Shown here one piece after another: positions 33,523 through 46,391 of a DNA stretch of 64,000 nucleotides. The notes beneath the pieces were generated by a model that saw only the letters and a program-made list of their open reading frames with translations, did no database searches and was not told the origin of the DNA. The stretch spans positions 8,385,501 through 8,449,500 of the forward strand of contig NC_084939.1 of NCBI RefSeq assembly GCF_958298935.1. Reading direction: 5' to 3'. A program made the position numbers and the translations under genes. The stretch comes from Phragmites australis. Lineage: Eukaryota; Streptophyta; Magnoliopsida; Poales; Poaceae. Every line of letters begins with the position of its first letter. The stretch's first letter is position 1.

Positions 33523-34480
33523 CACGTGACTAGCGCAAAGTTGACAAGAAGGATCTGCCTAGCTCTTGCAAATAGTGAAGATCCACCACTTCCAAGAGTT
33601 CAGAAGTATGTGGACCCCTATTTGCCCTCGAACGAGTTGAGGAACCTTCTCTGCTCCTCTTTGGGGCAGCAGCTGATCATCCTGGGGACCGAACATCGGC
33701 CAGCATAAGTGCCAGAGAGAGTTGCCAAGGCGAAGGCTCTGCTCGAGCTACTGATCGGCGCCGATAATTGTTGGAGCAAGAGTTCATGTTGCCCCAGCAA
33801 GTACAGTGAGAGTTTCTTCTAAGGAGGAGACTCAAGCTTGGAGACGAAATTTGCGAGGAATGAACACAACAAATATATTGATAGTAGAAAAATGGATTGG
33901 TCTGAGGGAAGTATCACAGTGTGGTTTAGCGCTTGGGCACCTTTATGTCATGTATGTTGTCTTGAGCGTTCTCCTTGTGACCTCCCTTTTCCCCAGATGA
34001 CCACGACCCCCTATTTATAGGGTGGTACATAGCTTAGTGTACAAGTTATCATGATGTACAAATATCTAGGACCTGATCAAATTGCTAGGTCTTATCCTGG
34101 ATAACTACTTTTTACCCTGGATAGAAGATAAATATCTACCATAGTAACTATTGTGGTGACTTCACCCAGATGGGTGAGCTGGTCACCAATTGCGGCCTAG
34201 CGCCGCGCTATCAGGGGTGTCAAGATAACCTCCATTGTACTGAGGTGTCAGGACGGCGTTCACTAACCTAGGTATTTAATGTCGGTCACTTCCTTGCAAG
34301 CAAAGGATGACCGGCGTTCTCCTTCTGGACGATCTTTCTTGAGGCTTGATGAATCACCCTATAGCTTTTGGGAAGCCTGCCCGAGCTCGAAAGATGGGGG
34401 CTCCGGTGAGGCATGGCTCTAGGAGATGGAGTCTTCGAGGGGCATGGCTCCCTTAGCATGGGCTAGCTGAGCCATGGGGC
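33523..34480 (+). other. Gypsy 3' region between integrase and antisense ORFs
   Basis: A frame at 33526-33708 (LALANSEDPPLPRVQKYVDP) is open but not recognised. From 33800 on the sequence looks like an antisense untranslated region (CTATTTATAGGG at about 34011). Nothing further is supported. Confidence 0.4.
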
Positions 34481-34943
34481 CATCGGGGGTCCTTAACAAT
34501 GATCCCTAATAGTAATGCTGAGTGGTCCTCTGCGGAGTGCAGAGATGATCTGGCGTTTGTCAACGGAGAAGGCAACTGCACTTGCTTCACCACGGAGGCT
34601 CGAGGGATCCATCGCCGAAGACCTCGTTGGTGACCTGGTTGATGATCTCATCAATATCATCACCCTCGTCATCTTCCTCCTGTGTGGACCATGTTGCTGA
34701 TTCATGTGCCGCTCATTCTATGGCGTCAACATCAAGCAAATGCTGGAGGTGGTGGGTGAAAGGTAGATGACGTCCAACGGACATTCTGTTCCCTCTCCTC
34801 CTAGGACTTTCACTCCATTCCTCCTCGTTAGAGGAAATAACGATGACGTCGGGTGGAACCATGGTGAGAGGCCTTGGGGCGAGAGGTCCTACTCCTCTGA
34901 TTTCTAGACATGGCTCCTGAGACGAGAGTGGGGTGGAGGCCAT
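34481..34943 (-). pseudogene. Antisense acidic ORF in gypsy 3' region
   Basis: Minus-strand ATG at 34943 opens a frame with VISSNEEEWSESPRRRGNR, then THHLQHLLDVDAIE and a stop. Reading through gives an acidic WSTQEEDDEGDDIDEI block. The acidic, low-complexity make-up fits accessory proteins of Tat-type elements. Function unknown. Confidence 0.4.
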
Positions 34944-35339
34944 GGTTTCAAGATCTACATGTTTCTACTAGGCTGTGTGTAGGGAGGAAAGAAGGAAACA
35001 TGGTAATAACAGATGGCCTCGGTATTCCTTATTTATAGCTGTGTAAACGAGTCATAATGTGGAAACACTGTCATCAAGATCCGATAACACCGGGAGTGAT
35101 GACGAGGTTGCATCGGTCCTGCGACACGTCTAGTGAAAGTTGAGGCATCTCTGAGGCATTATGACTTGTCTAATCTTTGCATAGAGGGGTGCGACGTCAT
35201 TATTACTCGTCAAATCAAAGGTTGTGGTGAAAACAAACATAAGTGGGAGTGGGTTTTTAATACTCACCTACCAGATTGATCAGATTCATTCAATGACTGC
35301 GATAAAATTACAGCCATATGCTCAGGGGCTGATGCCTTT

Positions 35340-35800
35340 ATGCATGTGGTCGAGAAGAAGAAGTCGATGCTTATGCTCTACTCTTCACTCAATTTAGTCA
35401 TCAAGTAGAGAGTCGGAGGCTATGTCATATATTTTTTATGCTTATAATTCACTCTCTATTTAACTCTCATGTTAACCAGAGAGCAGAGAGTTACATTGTT
35501 TAATGTCAATGCTATGCTCTACTTTCTACTCAAACTTAGCTATCGAGCGAAGAGTCAGGGGTCATGTCAGGTATCTTTTATGCTAGAGCTCTACTCTCTG
35601 TTTTGATTATCACATCAAACAGAGAGTCTGGGGCTACATTGCATACTTTCGATGCCACGACTTTACTCTCCTACTCGATTTAGTCATCAAGCAGAGAGTC
35701 AGGGACTACAAAATATAATTTTAATAGTACATGTATGTTTTTTCTTACTCCTCGATTGAGCATTTTCCTTCTCGACCAGAGAGTCAGGGACTACATAGTA
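35340..35800 (+). repeat. Degenerate tandem repeat, six copies, ~50-95 bp spacing
   Basis: The word CAGAGAGTCAGGGACTACA and variants recur near 35402, 35480, 35540, 35605, 35690 and 35778. Each is preceded by CTCTACTCT-type and TCATCAAG words. Tandem repeats in this place are known in Tat-type elements. Confidence 0.75.
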
Positions 35801-36484
35801 CTATCATATTTTGTAAATATATGTTTTTGCAAGAGTTTATCTGACTTTGTGTCGATTGCTTTGGATAGAGCCAACAGAGACATGTGTTGGGTCGATAACG
35901 AACAACTACACGTCATAAGGCATAATGGCATAAAAGATTGTCAGACATCTCACGCCTAATGGCGCACAAGATACTGAAGTTCTAGTTGATCCCGTATGTG
36001 TTTTCCTCTTGAGTTCATGTTCGTATGTTGGTCAAATACACAAGTCGATGAAAGTTTGCAAAAAAAAAATGTCATCATTCTGTTTCTTTTTCTAGTTGTG
36101 TACTATTCCTTTCTCTATTTTTTTCTGTTGCTTCGAGTGTATACTCGAGGACCAATGCATCTAACAATTTGTCTAGTTGAGTTTTCAGGCATCAACAGAT
36201 ACTCAGTCAGCAGGTCTTGAGGATGGTTATAGCATGTACTCATTAGTTTTTGCATCTACTTATGCCAATTCTATTTCATCGACAAAGGAATAGCAGGCAG
36301 TAGCATAATAGACAGACAAAGTGGCAATACTGTTACAAAAATTCCCATCCACAAAACATGTTCTGAATGTTTCACATCAAACGGACCATCAGCTTAAGGG
36401 ACTTCCCTCATTGTCATCGTCAGGCAGGCTGAGCCCTAATGACTCTACAAAGGAAGGAACTACATGCTTGATGCTGAGAATATA

Positions 36485-38935
36485 TTATGCTGCTTCCTCT
36501 ATGGTACAGTCAAACCCCTCTGTCACTACTAATATGTTAAGTGCAAGGTTATAGCTCTTGAGGATACCAAGTACTATTTTAGCGCTTCCGAAGGCCCCTT
36601 GGTTCATGCGGTCGAGGGTCTGCTCCTTCAGCGTCTGAAGTGCTGAGACAACAGTGTCTTGTTCGGCGGCCATGCCCTTTTGTTCAGCTCTCACTGTCTT
36701 CACATCATTTTTGAGTTTTTCCTAATATCTGGAATTACCGTCGATGGTTTTCATTGCATCATTGATGAAGGCCTCTTTACTATAAAAGGAGGACTCAAGA
36801 ACTAGTGAAGCAAACTGAAATTGATTATCATTAGTTGCTCAATGATTGAATCATATACTTGTGATCTAGAGGTGGACTTATGTTCGATTCTTTCTTGGCT
36901 AGCATTAAGCTCTTTTTGGTAGTCGGTGTGGTCAATCTTTGAATATTGAGGCTTAGCAGTAGCCTTTTGAGCATTTGTGGCCTTGAGGAGAATCTCTATC
37001 ACCGCCCAAGGGTCATTAGTTGGGATCGATATCAAGGTCTCAGCTTTCTTAGGCTGTGGGCCTACTTCAGGTGCATTCGAGGCAGGATTCTCCACTCGAG
37101 GAGTTGGAGGCGGCATAATAGAAGAAGTCGATGTCAATTGGCAAACTGACCCGCTTGAGATTGGTTCTTTTGCTTTCTCTGAAAGTGATGGCCTGCAATC
37201 GACAGAATGAGGAAGGAAAAAGAAAGCTTCTAGTCAGGATGAAGATTCAAGCCAAACCTCTGGGTAATCGGAAGGCATGAGATGATGTTCAATTTATGTT
37301 TCTTAACTATTATTTTCTTCCACTTTACACCCATGACTTGGGCTGGCTGTGTCGAAATGGATGGCCTGGGAATCAGATGAAGTCAAGGGAGCAATCACTT
37401 GCTAGAAATCAGCCAATAGTAATTCGTCATCCTGGGCTTATCGAGTGAATACTAAAAAGAATCACCAATGAAAGGGCGATAACTGGAGGCGAGTTACCTC
37501 TTTGGCCGATTCATCAAGCATGGATGTCTCTCGAGGAGGCGATCGAGGGGTTGCATTTTTTGCTCCCTAAAAAAGGCCACCCATGCAGAATAGGCGTAAA
37601 TAATCATTTGCTTGATAACCAGAGAGGCAGATGAACAAGTACTCATTTAGAGATTCAATCTCAATATCAATAGACTTTTTCCTCGTGTGCGTTTGGGGGG
37701 TGGTTGGTCAGATGGGAAAGATCTCTTGGATCAAAGAGACCCTTTGGCCTCTTGACCAGTTGGTGTATTCCCCTCCTCGCCAATGCTAGAGGAAGTGCCT
37801 TCTTAGTAGAAGTCTGGAATCTAAAATAAAAAAAGACAAGTCAGGTCGAATATGCAATAATTATTGCTTCTCTCCTAATCCAAGCAAGTTCTTAATGATG
37901 GTTGAGGATTCTTAAGGGAATAGGGCTGGATAGAGCATTGTTGTCCCTCCTAGGCAAACAGCTTGTTTAATCGAGCAGTGGCGTCCTGTAAAGATAGAGC
38001 TGAAGAAGTGAGAATTCACTCGACAAAGATCAAATGTGGCTGCAAAGAGCATTAATTTCTAACTAAGTCTTACATTTGGCCATGTCCCAAGAGCTATCGC
38101 TATCTCCAGCATATTCCCAAGTAAAGTGATTTCATGCTTTTAAGGGGATTAGACTTTGACTAATGAAGTATTTGGCCACATGCCACCCAATTAAGCCACT
38201 CTACCTAAATTCGCAAATCTTCTGGATGTAATAGGCAGTATGGTCAAGTTCGCAGTGTTTCTTCTACCAAGATGGATTTGGGCAAGGCTGAAGACCTCTA
38301 TAGACCAAGGGAGAGGCGATGGGTCGGGATTGGAGACATAAAACCAAAGTTTTTTCCAATCTTTTTGCCAAGAGGAGATCAGAGCAACTGGGATCTAAGA
38401 GTTCATCATTCTGTTCCGCAATTGGAAATCACAATCCCCGACACATTTACTTTCAATATTCTTCTTCATATGGTAGAAATACTAAACAAGATTTAAACTC
38501 AGTTCGATGCCAAGGAAGGCTTATCAAAGGTGAACAAAAACACTAAGCATGGTGATAAAGTTGGGGTTTAAGTGGTGGAGTTCGATTTGGTACCAACGAG
38601 TACATTGAGAAGAAGCTTAGAAGGGGGAACATTGAAACCGTAGTGAAAAAAGGATTCAAAAACCACAATCTAGTGGTCGAATTGGTAGGATGGTAATTCC
38701 TCACCCGATGTTGACTTCAAGTTGGCCAATTCGCGAGGAGAAATGATGACTTCGCCTTCAAGTTCCTTGAGCCTTGATTCTTGCATCAACAAGATCGTTG
38801 AGGCCTCTGTTAGCAATCTCATCTTGTCCAATTGCTTGGGGGATGCATCGGCAGCCTTCAAGTTGGAGCTTTTCTCTGGTGAGGAAGGAGAGGTGGCGTT
38901 CCTAGAAGGGCCGAAGGCCATGGGCAGAGATTTTT
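36485..38935 (-). pseudogene. Antisense accessory ORF of Tat-type gypsy, broken
   Basis: The minus-strand parts start at 38921 with MAFGPSRNATSPSSPEK, then LKELEGEVIISPRELANLKS. A FESFFHYGFNVPPSK block (near 38650) is typical of antisense ORFs in large grass gypsy elements. The middle (38600-37150) has many stops. 37137-36802 is a Pro-rich then Lys/Ala-rich piece (DPWAVIEILLKATNAQ). 36703-36485 ends with a coiled-coil-like stretch. Its role in the element is unknown. Confidence 0.6.
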
Positions 38936-39446
38936 TCTATGGCAGCACGTGACTGGGAAAACAAAGGAGAAGGCTTGAGTGAAAGAACTGGCGGAGCAAG
39001 GGTGAAGAATGGCTACAGTCTAGTTTTGCGCGGATAAATATTTTAGAGTTCAATGTTTTCTTTCGTAACTACTCCCACTGCTATGGTGCCTCGTTCGGCA
39101 TGAAAGACGAGATGATGGCATCGTGTGAATCTCTGCACGACCATCTAGATGCATTAAATGTGCCTACATAGAACGTTTCAAATTTCGGAGATATTCTTTT
39201 TAATGCTACCCAGAGACAGATGTTGGGAAGTTGAGTTTTTTAAGCCTTTCTCAAGTCTCGAATGCGGACAACAGCAAGGCGCTCGGCCCAATAAACGTGT
39301 CCACTCGATACTCAGAACAAAACTTTTTCTTGCTTGATTCTTTCGAATGCAGGCTTGATCTACCTTACTCGATCATGTTTGAACTTGGCAGTACTTGAAT
39401 AAACGCTTGTGCAAATCCTCCTTGTTGAGTAGAGTTAGGGGGCTAC

Positions 39447-42400
39447 TATCGAATATCTAACTATATGGTATATACTCATAATAAGTACATCATATATGGA
39501 CAGGATATTTTGTTCATATCTTTAACGACTCTGGATATTGCGGACCCGAATCTGCAAACCCAGAATACTCAGAGATAATGAAAGCCCATACTAAGAAGGT
39601 CTCGATCGGGTTAGCTAACTCGAGTACAACTAGTATCCAGGTTGGATTCGGGTGCCTTGCCTTGATTGACAAGATGGAGGACTTCTCATCGATTATGCTA
39701 GGATTCAGGGCAATGTTAGGGCCTATATAAGGCGGAGACCCAGACCTCTGAAAGAACAACAACTAGAATTACATTCAGAACCACAACTTTGACGATCTAG
39801 AGTCGTTCAACATGACTCAACTCGATGCAAGCACCAAGACCACAGGAGATACTCGGCGACTTCAACTCTAGTTTAGTTTAGATCCGATCTACTCCTTGTA
39901 ATAGGTCTATCCACCTTGCTTGTACTCCAGAGAATACAAATAGATCAACCTCTATACAAGACGTAGGGTGTCACATCCAGTTTTAACTGATAAAACCAAG
40001 TGCGGCTTATGTGTGCCTAGGAAGTTCAACACACATAAGGATATCATAGGTGAAGTAACAAAAATAATACTTTAAATTACAACCGTTTAACTCTTACATT
40101 AAAGATTTCACCTAAACAACTCTAACAACTAAACAATAGCAAACTAAATGATGGCAGTGGAATAGAAGCATTGGCGACCAAGCACTCCATGGGCATCGAC
40201 TGGAAGAGACGCTCCTAGTACACCAGTTCGTCACCTTGGAAGTCTTCAAAGTCTTTCACTGAGCAACATATGTATTGTGGGAGATAGCAAGGGTGAGCAC
40301 ATGTAGTACTCAGCAAGTGTGATAAAGTAATGACATTTAGGCTTTCAACAAGAACAGATTAACACATGGTATATTTGTGTAAATGCGAGGAAAGAAAATA
40401 GTAATATAATTGAAAATCATTAAACAATTGTTAAGTGTATGTAACCCAAACAACCCGACAACTAACCATCCAAGGTTAATCATCCCATAAACCATAACCA
40501 AATACCACATGTATTATACCATAACCACAACCATATCCATCTAATCATGTGCAGATCCAAGTCTCCCATAACCGTTGGTATAGCTATTATAACAGTTTTA
40601 CACTCTACAGAGGTTGTCCAACTTTTAGCCACGAGTCGTGATATCCATGTTATCGTGTTTACAAGACACTTAACACACACCTATGGTGCGCTGCCAGGAG
40701 AATCACTACAAAGCATGGCCCATCAATTAGGTCCTGGTACTCTAACGAATGCCAGCCAGGTGTCTAATCGATATGCTAAGCCTTACCCATATTGGCATCA
40801 TGTTTGGTACGATATTTCTTGGGTTATCACTCTACAAATCGGTCCTTACATGCGACACTTGGGCAAAGACTATCTAACAGGGAAATAACCAACAAAAACG
40901 TATACATTTTCTTGGAACGTATCCACAAGCCCACCACATGAACCATCATTATCAAACCAACTCATTGCCCAAGTACTAGGGTTTCATGTTACTAAAACAA
41001 GCTCATCATCACCATTGTATATGTCCACTAAACATGTATATGACACTTCCCCAACATCCCAAAAGCAAAGTTGAGCAATTCTATCCAAGAGACTCATATC
41101 AACTACCACTTAGGCTTCAAGGAATGTAAAGGAAGAATTAGGTAAACCCTAATATAGGTGACTACCCATCAAGTTGACAAAAATTGCATGCAATTTTGTA
41201 AAACAAAATATTTAAAACATAGGTTCAAGATGATCAAGGACACTTACCTTCTCCTTGTTGTTGCTCAGTGTACACTAACTTATGGTCCTGATGTTCCTCA
41301 AGTTGACCCAGGCCGTTGTCGACTAATCGCACAATTACCGGCAAAACACACTAACAAAATGCACTAAGAACAAAGTATAAAACAAAAGAACAAAAAGATA
41401 AAACCTATCTAAAAAGAAAGAGCATTGAAAAATGAATCTAACGACGCAAGATTCGCTTAAAACGAAGCTACGACAAAAAAAATATGCTAAAAACAAGGTT
41501 AGGGCTTATTTTATAAAAGAAAAGGACTAAATTGTAATTAATAAAAAGTTTAGGGATCTTTTTGTAAAATTAGAGGGACCAATTTACAATTTTGGAAAAG
41601 TGTAGGGGCTTATCTATAAAAAATAGAGGGGCCTTTAGATTAATACAGAGAATTTGAATGGCCTAATTGTAAAGTGCCAATTTCTAGGAATTTATGGAAT
41701 TATATTTGTATTGAAAAAGGATTAAATTGTTGACTGGCTGCGGTTGGCTTGCGTGGCAGGGTGACCAAGCTGACACATCAACAAAGGTGTTGACGTGAAA
41801 GGGTGAGATGGCAAGGCTGACTGGGATTGCACTTGACACATGGCAGCGCTTGATTGGTAGATGAAAGAGTATTCTGAGATCTAATCTCGGCCGATGAAAG
41901 CAAATCCGACGACTGGGAGAGGTTCCAAGAGTTCGGCCGGTGGCAGAGGAAAAACGACGGCGCCGGCTCAGGTTGTGAAGGAGCACTCACTGGAGCTCGG
42001 CGAAACCACATCGCCAGCCTTGGATTTTGATGGCAAGTAGCGGAATAGCATCAGTGAGGCATGGCGATCTTACCTAGAGCACAAGATGGCTTGGAGAGGA
42101 GGCGAGACAGCCGGGCGATGAGCTCTAGCGGTGGCGATGTTCGGAACTCGACGGAGAGGACTCTCCGGTGCACAAACATCGACAGTGAGGCGTAGGGAAG
42201 CTTCTCTGACATCGCGCGATGCTTCTCGGCGACAGCAAAGCGACACCGGCGTGGCAGAATTGACGAGCTTCGCTGAGATGTGGCAATGGTAAGACGACGG
42301 CTGAGCTTTCAGCGAATTGGCTCAGATCTCGATGCAATGGCTTGGGGGAAAAATACCGATGGCGGCAAGGACCTATATAGGCAGGTCGAGGGACTTTGGT

Positions 42401-43051
42401 GCGCGTCGGGACTCTAGGGCGGCAGCGGGAATCCATCTCGCACACAGCGGTAATGGACGAGTTTGAATCAGAGGCAATAAATCTGATGGCTAGGTCGGCG
42501 ACAGATGGCGAAGGTGGGATTCGACTGGCACGTTCGAGCGTGGGCTAGCGCGACTGCCGGCTAGGCCATGCGCACGGGTCGCAGCCCAAGCGAAAGGCGG
42601 GAGGGAAAGGCAGGTCAGCGTGGGTTGGGCCGAAAAGAGAGGGGCAAGGCCGGGTGAGGATTTAGACTTTTTCTTTTTCAATTCCTTTGTAAATTCATTT
42701 GAAAATTTGAATTCAAAGCAAATTCAAACCAAACAAAAGCCCAAAGAACTCCAAATAAAACCCTACATGCCTATACTCAGCATGCATGGATATAAATCAA
42801 ATATAGCCTATGTCAAATTGGATTTTCTTTTTATAAAAGAGCATTTAGTTTTTCAAATTGTTTAAGCTCAATATAAATTCTAGCAAATTTTATAAATTGA
42901 AAAAAATGGAAATTAGGGTGTCACATAGGGTATTACTCTAGCTGGGGGTCCGAACCTGTCAACATCGTGTGTCATGTTTTGTGCTTGATCCCTGATCTCA
43001 AAGCTACCCCAATCTAATTCCGAACACATTGTCAAGAACAAATCTTCAACA
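39447..43051 (+). repeat. Gypsy 3' LTR, interrupted by a solo LTR
   Basis: It follows a G-rich tract (AGTTAGGGGGCTAC, 39433-39446). The first part (39447-39968) and last part (42926-43051) together match the 5' LTR; the break is at the TAGGG target. Confidence 0.9.
39969..42925 (+). mobile_element. Solo LTR, 2957 bp, nested in the gypsy 3' LTR
   Basis: TGTCACATCCAGTTTTAACT... to ...GGAAATTAGGGTGTCACA, flanked by TAGGG on both sides (39964-39968, 42926-42930). The 5' LTR of the host element shows the empty site (GATGTAGGGTATTATT, about 30564). The 3' part is GC-rich with GGCGACAGATGGCG-type words; no protein is encoded. It is probably of a long-LTR gypsy family. Confidence 0.9.
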
Positions 43052-43156
43052 CATTGGACCTAGGTTTTTAGAGTATCATTATATATGTGTTTTTATGTTC
43101 TGTTGTTGTAGATCTAGCAAATATAGTTAGCTGTGAAATAATATAGTTTTTTATCG

Positions 43157-43872
43157 ATCATGGGCAGGTATGTCGGATAAGTGGTAATTCAGGATTTTTT
43201 ATAGGGAAAGGGATATTGTTTATGGTCTGGAAGGGGTAGATCTGTCGATGTTTGACTCGATGGATAATGGTATAGCTAGTCCAATGCATAAGACTATTGG
43301 GAATTAGTACGACTGGTTAATGCAGGGTTTCAAAATAGACCTTGAGTAACAAGAGATGACTATTAGCATGTTGGGAAACTGTAGAACTGATGGTGTTTAC
43401 TGGAAGGTGTCTCTGCTTAGTGAAACCCATGTGTGGAGTAGGTACCTACAAGATTTAATTGACATAGGTTGGCCTCCTAATGGAGGTACAGGGAGGGAGG
43501 TTGGGAGTTGTAGGGTGGAGGTGATTTGGAGGAGGGTGATGAAATAGTGGAACACGGGATTGGAGAATCAGATGCTGGGCAGTACTTGGCCATTCCGATG
43601 GAACTATCTAGTGAGGCAAACGAGGGGGAACTCATCCCTGGTTTAATAGAATAGGTGGGGTAGAAGGATCGGGAGGTCGAGAATGCTTTTGAATATGACA
43701 TCTCGAATAATGAGAACAATGTTCATGTCCCTATGGATTGGAACATTCTGGATTTTAATAACCTAGTTGTGAATGAAGGGAACCAAGTATCATGGGAGTA
43801 CATTCAGAACGAAATGTCCCATGGAGCTAGGTACCCTAACAGCTATATCGTCTAGGATATTGTGGTTCAATG
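43157..43872 (+). pseudogene. MULE transposase N-terminus (MuDR-like), broken
   Basis: ATG at 43160 begins MGRYVG. After early frame breaks a frame reads DIVYGLEGVDLSMFDSMDNG, then GVYWKVSLLSETHVW and DLIDIGWPP. After another shift come an acidic stretch and WEYIQNEMSHGARYPNSYIV, as just before the MuDR-type DNA-binding domain. The sequence stops abruptly at DIVVQW (43872), where LTR sequence begins. The catalytic transposase part is missing. Confidence 0.65.
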
Positions 43873-46391
43873 GCCGGCATCTCTTCGGTGCCCTGCCCAT
43901 GCCGGCTGGACCCGGTCACGCGTGCGCCAAAGCTGCAGCTGCCCTTCTCCTTCCTCCCGCCGCTCGAGCCCGATCCGCCCCCGAATCGCGCACCCGTTCA
44001 AATCACCGGCTCCTCGCGCTGTTTCGACTCAATTAAACCCCGTGGACGAGATCCCCGCCCCTTATTCACTCCTTCCCAGCTGTTCACCTCTCCTTAATCC
44101 CTCACAAATGTGGAAACCGACGCAATTAAGGAAATTTAGAACCCCGGCCAATCCTTTTGAATCTGGCTGATTCTCTCCCTGTCTTGCATATTTAAGCCTC
44201 CCTTCTTCTTCCTTGCAATGTTCCGCGCATTCTCCACCCTTTCCCCTCTTTCTCCCCCTCAGATTCAACCTCGCTTCTTCTTCAACTCCGGTAAGGAGCT
44301 CCGCCGCCACAAACTCTCCGTGCCCGAGCCGCCATTGACCTTGGCTCTTGCTTCTTTGGCGTCGTAGGGTCTCCAGCGAAGTTTTCCGCTGCTCCTTGGT
44401 TCTTCTCCGACGTCGGACGCCGCTCTCCATCACCGGCCTTCCCCAGCCCCTCTCCACTGACAAGAAGCCTCAGTAAAGATTACCCATGAGCTCCCCTTCA
44501 TTTTGTGCCTCTTTCTGTCATGATTCGTGCTTGTTTGCGCCTCTCCGTCGTAGTTCCAGCGACCCTGCCACCGTCGGCCACCGCCGGCCGAGTCCGTCCA
44601 CCGCCTCTTTGAACCCAGGCTGTCGGATCTCAATCCTATGGCCCTAATAGCATAGCCCCTTCATCACTTCATAACCAGCCCACCGTGGACATGGACCGGC
44701 CTTCCAGGCCGTGGTCCATGGGTCCGTAGACCAATTCCATGAGCTTTTCCAATAGAAAATTAAATTGGTTTTGATTTATGATGTCATAAATTAGTTTTCT
44801 AGTATAAAAAACAATTCGGGTTTTTCTCTGAAATCAAGTAAAATTTGCAGTTAAGCCGCTAAAACTTCAAAAGCTCAATATTTTTTGCTCGTAGCTCCGT
44901 TTTGGGCGCTTTTCACACCCAAATGTTCGTAGCGGCATGTAGAATCTTTTTATAGGGTTTTTTTACCTAGTTTTAGTACTGTATGGTGTACTATTCTTAG
45001 ACGTTTCCCTCGTGTGCTTTTTTTGGTTTGTCGATTAGGAGGTGAGCAGTTTAGGAATCTTCAAGATCAAGCTTTCGAGGACTTTGAGCAACCTTCCGCT
45101 GAAGGCAAGTGTCCTAGAATATTTTGACCCTTGTTTTAGGATTCATGTGTAGCTATTTTATTCCTTCTAGGCATGTTTGTCTAATTTGGAATCCTATGTT
45201 AGGGTTTACTAGCTTTGTATGATTATTCCTTGTCACCGTTGTTTAACTATGGGTTAAAATAGGTAGTCCATGCTAGTGCAGTCATAGTTGGGGGAAATAT
45301 TAATCTTGACTAATGTCTATGCAACTAGAATCGGGTATGGTAATCTTGTAGCAACATGGTACAAGGACCCTATCAAGATGGTTGGTTTGAGGAGGTGCTG
45401 AATAACAGGCTTGTGTTTGTTCCTGTGTGGGGGTCCTGAGGACCTGTTCTTGAATATGTAACCAAGTGAATTCGCACAACCACAAGGCCTTTATGGGTAT
45501 GACCTGGTCAACTAATTAGCCACCCCTCTAACTCTGTGGGCATCGTTGCACGGTTGAGTGGCACAAGAGGGGGCTTCTGCAGTGATGTAATCATCGGTTA
45601 CCAATGAAACCTCAGTTGGTGCCTACAAGTTAGCGGGAGATTTGTAAAGGCCTTGTAGTGATACCCTGACTCCACACCCCGGAAGTGTGAAGTAACACGG
45701 GAATCGTGACTCATGGGGAAAGCTGTACAAACTCTGCAGATTATCAATCTGTTCGATCAGCCATGCTCACAGACAAGAGCGGACTTGGACTTCTTTGGAA
45801 TTAGATGGGATCAGGGTTGGTATGGTTGGTTGGGTAGTCGGGTAATGGAATTACCTAGTGAGTCTTGATAGTCGGATGGAATCTGATGAGTTAATCCTGT
45901 TGTTATAGTGGTGTCTTCACACTTAGTAAATATGATGCCTGTAATTGGAGTCATTAGGTTAAAGTTTGCTTGGTGGAGTTAACTGTGTCTAACCTTTCCT
46001 TGACTTAAGCCACATAGACTGTTTTCCCTACACTTGCGGAGCACATTTTTGTACTCACACCTGTTGTCACTTCTCTTGCATTCTGCCGCCGTTCAGAAGC
46101 TGTCAATGAAGCTGCAACCTTTGATGAAGACGACTTCGACCCGGAGTTGCTGTTCTAGGCTGGAGTGCCCCCTGTTGACGCCTGTGGATTATGGAAGCCT
46201 TGCTGGCATTGAAGATGTTTAGTTCTGCTGTGTTTTCTTTTAGATCCTTAGGTCCTTTTGTATTGAGTTAAATACGTTATTGTAATAATGGCACTGTGAT
46301 GTTACACTGATGATGTAAACTCATGTATGAAACTTGATCCTGGTATATATGTGTTTTACCCGGTTTTGTTCCTTTGAAACTAGGTGTTACA
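43873..46391 (+). mobile_element. Long gypsy-type LTR, 5' end not found
   Basis: GC-rich start, GTAAGGAGCTCCGCCGCC (44290), and a 3' end GGTTTTGTTCCTTTGAAACT..GGTGTTACA at 46391, the form usual for long LTRs of Tekay-like chromoviruses. A CATATTTAAGC TATA box lies at about 44187. No TG start or TSD is visible at the MULE border, so it is truncated or joined by deletion. Confidence 0.6.

Larger units (their letters stand above)
30070..43051 (+). mobile_element. Ty3/gypsy element, probably Tat lineage, internally deleted
   Basis: The ends are LTRs 30070-30691 and 39447-43051, flanked by CATTG (30065-30069 and 43052-43056). The order is gag start, RNase H, integrase, then a long 3' region with antisense ORFs and tandem repeats, then 3' LTR. 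Extra antisense ORFs after pol are a feature of Tat-type elements. Most of gag, protease and RT is deleted, and integrase is full of stops. A plastid DNA piece (33228-33506) and a solo LTR (39969-42925) were added later. Confidence 0.9.

Noticed and set aside
33526..33708. Extension of the plastid insert
   Set aside because: The frame LALANSEDPPLPRVQ does not look plastid; similarity to rps4 stops near 33490.
35340..35800. Possible CRISPR-like array
   Set aside because: Repeats are degenerate, unevenly spaced and without unique spacers, in a plant retroelement.
43773..44170. Overlapping frames in GC-rich DNA
   Set aside because: All fall in LTR sequence with no conserved protein.
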